Of a stretch of DNA of 64,000 nucleotides, positions 61,031 to 64,000 are shown one piece after another. The DNA lies in NCBI GenBank assembly GCA_028551475.1, contig CM052358.1, positions 25,136,853 through 25,200,852 on the forward strand, written 5' to 3'. Made by a program: the position numbers and the translations under genes. The first letter of the stretch is position 1. Every line of letters begins with the position of its first letter. This DNA is from Casuarina equisetifolia (Eukaryota > Streptophyta > Magnoliopsida > Fagales > Casuarinaceae). The notes beneath the pieces were generated by a model, which saw only the letters and a program-made list of their open reading frames with translations, had not been told where the DNA came from and did not search any database.

Positions 61031-61520
61031 CCAATAAAGAAAAGGAGGCATTCTTCCTTGCCACTTCCTCTTTCTCGTTCCAACGTTGGATGATTCCCAC
61101 TTCCAGGTTTCCCATGTTGCGTCGCCCACCTGTGAGTCTTGACATCAATGGCAAAATCCGAGTACTCCTTTGTAATTCGCGCTTGGCCAAAAAATGATGG
61201 AATTATCCTTTAGATTTCTTGTCCAATTGTTACCAATAAAGCACCTCCAACCACAAAGGGGGTGCTTTTTGCAGCCGATTACCTGCTTGCTTCCACTAAC
61301 TGGTGTTGTGAACATTTCACCAACCTATGAGCCCTGTGAACTCACGAGTCTAAGGAGATGGTCAGTCACTAGGAGGAGCACAGCTCGAGCGGCTTGAACG
61401 GTGATGCCACGGGCACGGGGTAGACTTTTTGGACGAAATGAAGTCGTGCAGTAGATTCTTCCTCTCGAGTCCCAGTGGCAGAGTCCAATCCAAAATGTAC
61501 TTTCTCCTCTTTCTTTGATA
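61031..61520. repeat. TNL4 3' flank, TNL1 type, with empty solo-LTR site
   Basis: Matches 17,563-17,889 joined directly to 18,099-18,240: GAGATGGTCAGTCACTAGGA is uninterrupted here. The match ends with AAAATGTACTTTCTCCTC at 61,492-61,509. Short frames on both strands are not supported as genes. Confidence 0.8.
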
Positions 61521-64000
61521 AGCTTTAAGTTTGTATTAAAATTTTAGCTTATGGATCTTCTTCTTTTTTAATTCTTCTTAATATGTATTCTTTAATACTA
61601 ATTTATTTTCTTATTGATTTAAATTGATAGTAATGATTTAGATGACCTAAATAATATAAGATTATCTATAATGTCTTAAATGGATAGTTTTTTCGACTTA
61701 AAGTCCTTATAAATGAATAAGAAAATCCTTAAAAAGAAACTGAAGTAAACTTGCTTAAGTTTTGATTATTAGACAAGTGCAAAACATATAGTAATTGCTT
61801 GCCCGCACAATCAGCTTCCGTCTCGAGTAAAAAGATTAGAACTTGTGTATGTATATATATATTTATGTTGATTTAACAATTCTTTATCATTTTTTGAAAT
61901 TACAAAAATAAAAAATAAAAAATAAAAAATTAATTACTGCTCTTCTTCTTTACTGCACTGTTGGTAAAGCTCTTTTATAGATAAGGGCTGAAAGACTGGC
62001 CTGATTGGAAGTATGGGCAATCATAAGGATCCTCTGAGATATGCCAGTAAGTCCTAAAGAAGTGAACAATATACATAGGCGAATCTGTATTCTTTTCACA
62101 AAGAAAGGAAAAAATGTCTTTGTATCTTTATTTCACTTGTTATTGACTTCTGCGTGTTCCCTCAGTCAAACAATTTCTTAATAAACCGGATAGGAAGGAA
62201 ACGTGCTTCTGAGCACAACTTATTTACAATTTTTAATGGATAGACTGGAGAGGTTTCTACAAACATTGTGGCAATGGTGAGTTGCCACCTTTTTGGTGGG
62301 ATGTTGATGTATTTTCTCCCACCAATTTCCAATCAGACAGCTTTTTGCATATAACAAAACCGATCAACAGAGTCTTATTATCAATCGAGCTTTCGAGCTT
62401 GGAATTTTACGGATTAACCTTTTAACAGGGATCGATAATGCACATCATTAATAGTAATTTTTTTTCAGTCAAAGAAAAGGGAGTGTAGGAAAGTTGGGTG
62501 TTGTTGAACCTTGAACCTGACCCATTGGTAGTACTCTTTTTGGCAAATGTGGGTTAATTTTGATTGTAAACGTTTAGGTAAGAATGAAAAAAAACACATG
62601 TATGTACGCAATAAAAAAAATTACATATATAAATACATTAAGTATTCTTAAGATTGTGCCAATGTTTTACTTTAAATGCAAGCAATCAGAATGGTGGAAT
62701 TGTTTACAAAATTGATTTGATTAATTGGAAAACTTTTCTAAACATTGCTGCTATGAACGCAAATTGAACTATCTTTTTGGAGTGGGGAAAATTGTCTAAG
62801 AGGTAGATTAACATTATGATTAAAATTCACAATTACATAACTTACATTGCTTTGTGATTTTTTTTTAAATTTTTAGTTTTTTTTCATAACTCACTCACTA
62901 TCAATGTATTAAATTTTGGATTAAACATCTCCTCATTACTAAACTAGGCAAAGTTAAATTTTTAACTTACTAACATTTAATGTTTCAATAAGGGGAAGGG
63001 TCTTGGAATCTCAACTTGTTTACACTAACTATTATTTTTTATGTGTTATTAATTATCTTTCTTAAAATAAAAATTTGCAAAATAAATAACATAATTTGCT
63101 GCAGTTGTTTATATAGAAAAATACTTAAAATTGGTGGAAAGGCCGTAACAACTCCCAAATTTAGTGACGACGAGGGGAAAGCAGCATCACTGTAAGAACA
63201 ACGATGCTCACATGCGGGTCTTCATCTCCTGCCGTTCTTAGACGCGCAAAGAACAGAGCAACAGCACTCCTCTTCTCCGAAAGAGAATATGTAAGATTTA
63301 GGCCATCCCTCTGAGGAGGCGCAGTGGTGTTCCGTAGTGAAGCAGTTTTTACGTTGTTATGTTGTCGGATTTATATCCAAGTTTTATGATTCATGGAATG
63401 ATTTTCTATTCAAATAAAATATACTTGCATATAAGCCTTAAAAAGAGAATTTTATAATTATCATTTCTTTAAATTCTTAGTTATATGTCAACATTAGGTT
63501 TACTGTATCCTGGTCAATTAAAATCTTCTTATCTTTTCTAATACTTGATCTAACTCTATTTTGAATATTTTAATTTTGTTTGTACATCTCTTTTGATATG
63601 TCTTAAATTTATATTAGAATTTTAGTGTATGAATATTCGTTTTTATTCTTTTTAACATTCATAGTAATTTATTTTCTAATATAAACTTAACAAGAGTAGT
63701 CAAAAGTAGCGTTTCATAATATTAACTTAAATTAATAGTCTTAATTTCGGTCTCTTAATTAATATGTCATTATTCATAATTCCTCTCGTGAACAAGACTT
63801 TTGAAATAGAATTCTTATATATAAACAAAAAAACATCTTGAAGAAAGTTAACCAAAATTATGTAGGAATAAATAAGGGTTAAAAGAACGGCCGTGAAACG
63901 AATGAGTACATGGACAATCCCAAGGAAGTATCAGAAAGAACGGGAGAAGACGTTCGGTACTTTGTGCCGGCAAGCCAGAAAGAAGCCATCAATGGTTTCA
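61521..64000. other. AT-rich spacer and dispersed repeat to the window end
   Basis: No gene recognised. Bases 62,090-62,420 carry traces of the TNL 5'-flank module. An (AAAAAAT)n run lies at 61,904-61,930. Bases 63,540-63,790 resemble 54,210-54,440. Bases 63,870-64,000 match 54,520-54,680 and 300-400, and continue past the window edge. Confidence 0.5.

Overview
This is nuclear DNA from a eudicot plant, probably a woody one. The evidence is TIR-NBS-LRR (TNL) immune-receptor genes (a gene type absent from monocots), a Copia retrotransposon, a piece of plastid ycf2 moved into the nucleus, and AT-rich spacers full of decayed repeats. The species cannot be named from the sequence alone.

The dominant feature is a tandem array of one TNL gene with its 5' and 3' flanks, all on the + strand, repeating about every 14.5 kb. 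Matching points in the last exon lie at 16,777, 31,273, 46,082 and 60,576. TNL1 (12,904-17,231) is a five-exon pseudogene with frameshifts, stops and a tandem duplication of its last splice junction. TNL2 (27,690-31,833) is almost intact: five exons give 1,235 codons, interrupted by one in-frame TAG at codon 376. TNL3 (42,083-46,648) lacks the first TIR motif, carries a 45-residue repeat inside its TIR exon, has several other breaks, and is a recombinant whose 3' half is TNL2-like. TNL4 (about 60,505-61,030) is only the C-terminal C-JID exon. Smaller relics are four decayed TIR starts (10,853; 24,220; 40,983; 56,443), an exon 4/exon 5 piece (35,068-35,470) and an inverted NB-ARC piece (57,320-57,428). 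None of the four copies encodes an unbroken full-length receptor in this assembly. TNL2 could still make a truncated TIR-NB protein.

Mobile and foreign DNA: a nearly complete young Copia element (424-5,652, minus strand, 5-bp target duplication); an about 855-bp plastid ycf2 insertion (5,958-6,812); a solo LTR (17,890-18,093) whose empty site survives beside TNL4; a 393-bp probable solo LTR (36,101-36,493); an old TRIM (57,995-58,346); a possible short solo LTR (54,750-54,891); and a broken wall-associated-kinase-like first exon on the minus strand (58,568-58,927).

The rest is mainly repeated 5'-flank modules (around 7.0-7.6, 9.2-12.9, 23.6-24.2, 25.6-27.7, 36.5-37.1, 39.9-42.0 and 53.0-57.3 kb) and repeated 3'-flank modules (1-0.3, 18.2-23, 31.8-35 and 46.6-52.4 kb), separated by AT-rich DNA with no gene I can support. 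I saw no tRNA, rRNA or CRISPR array.
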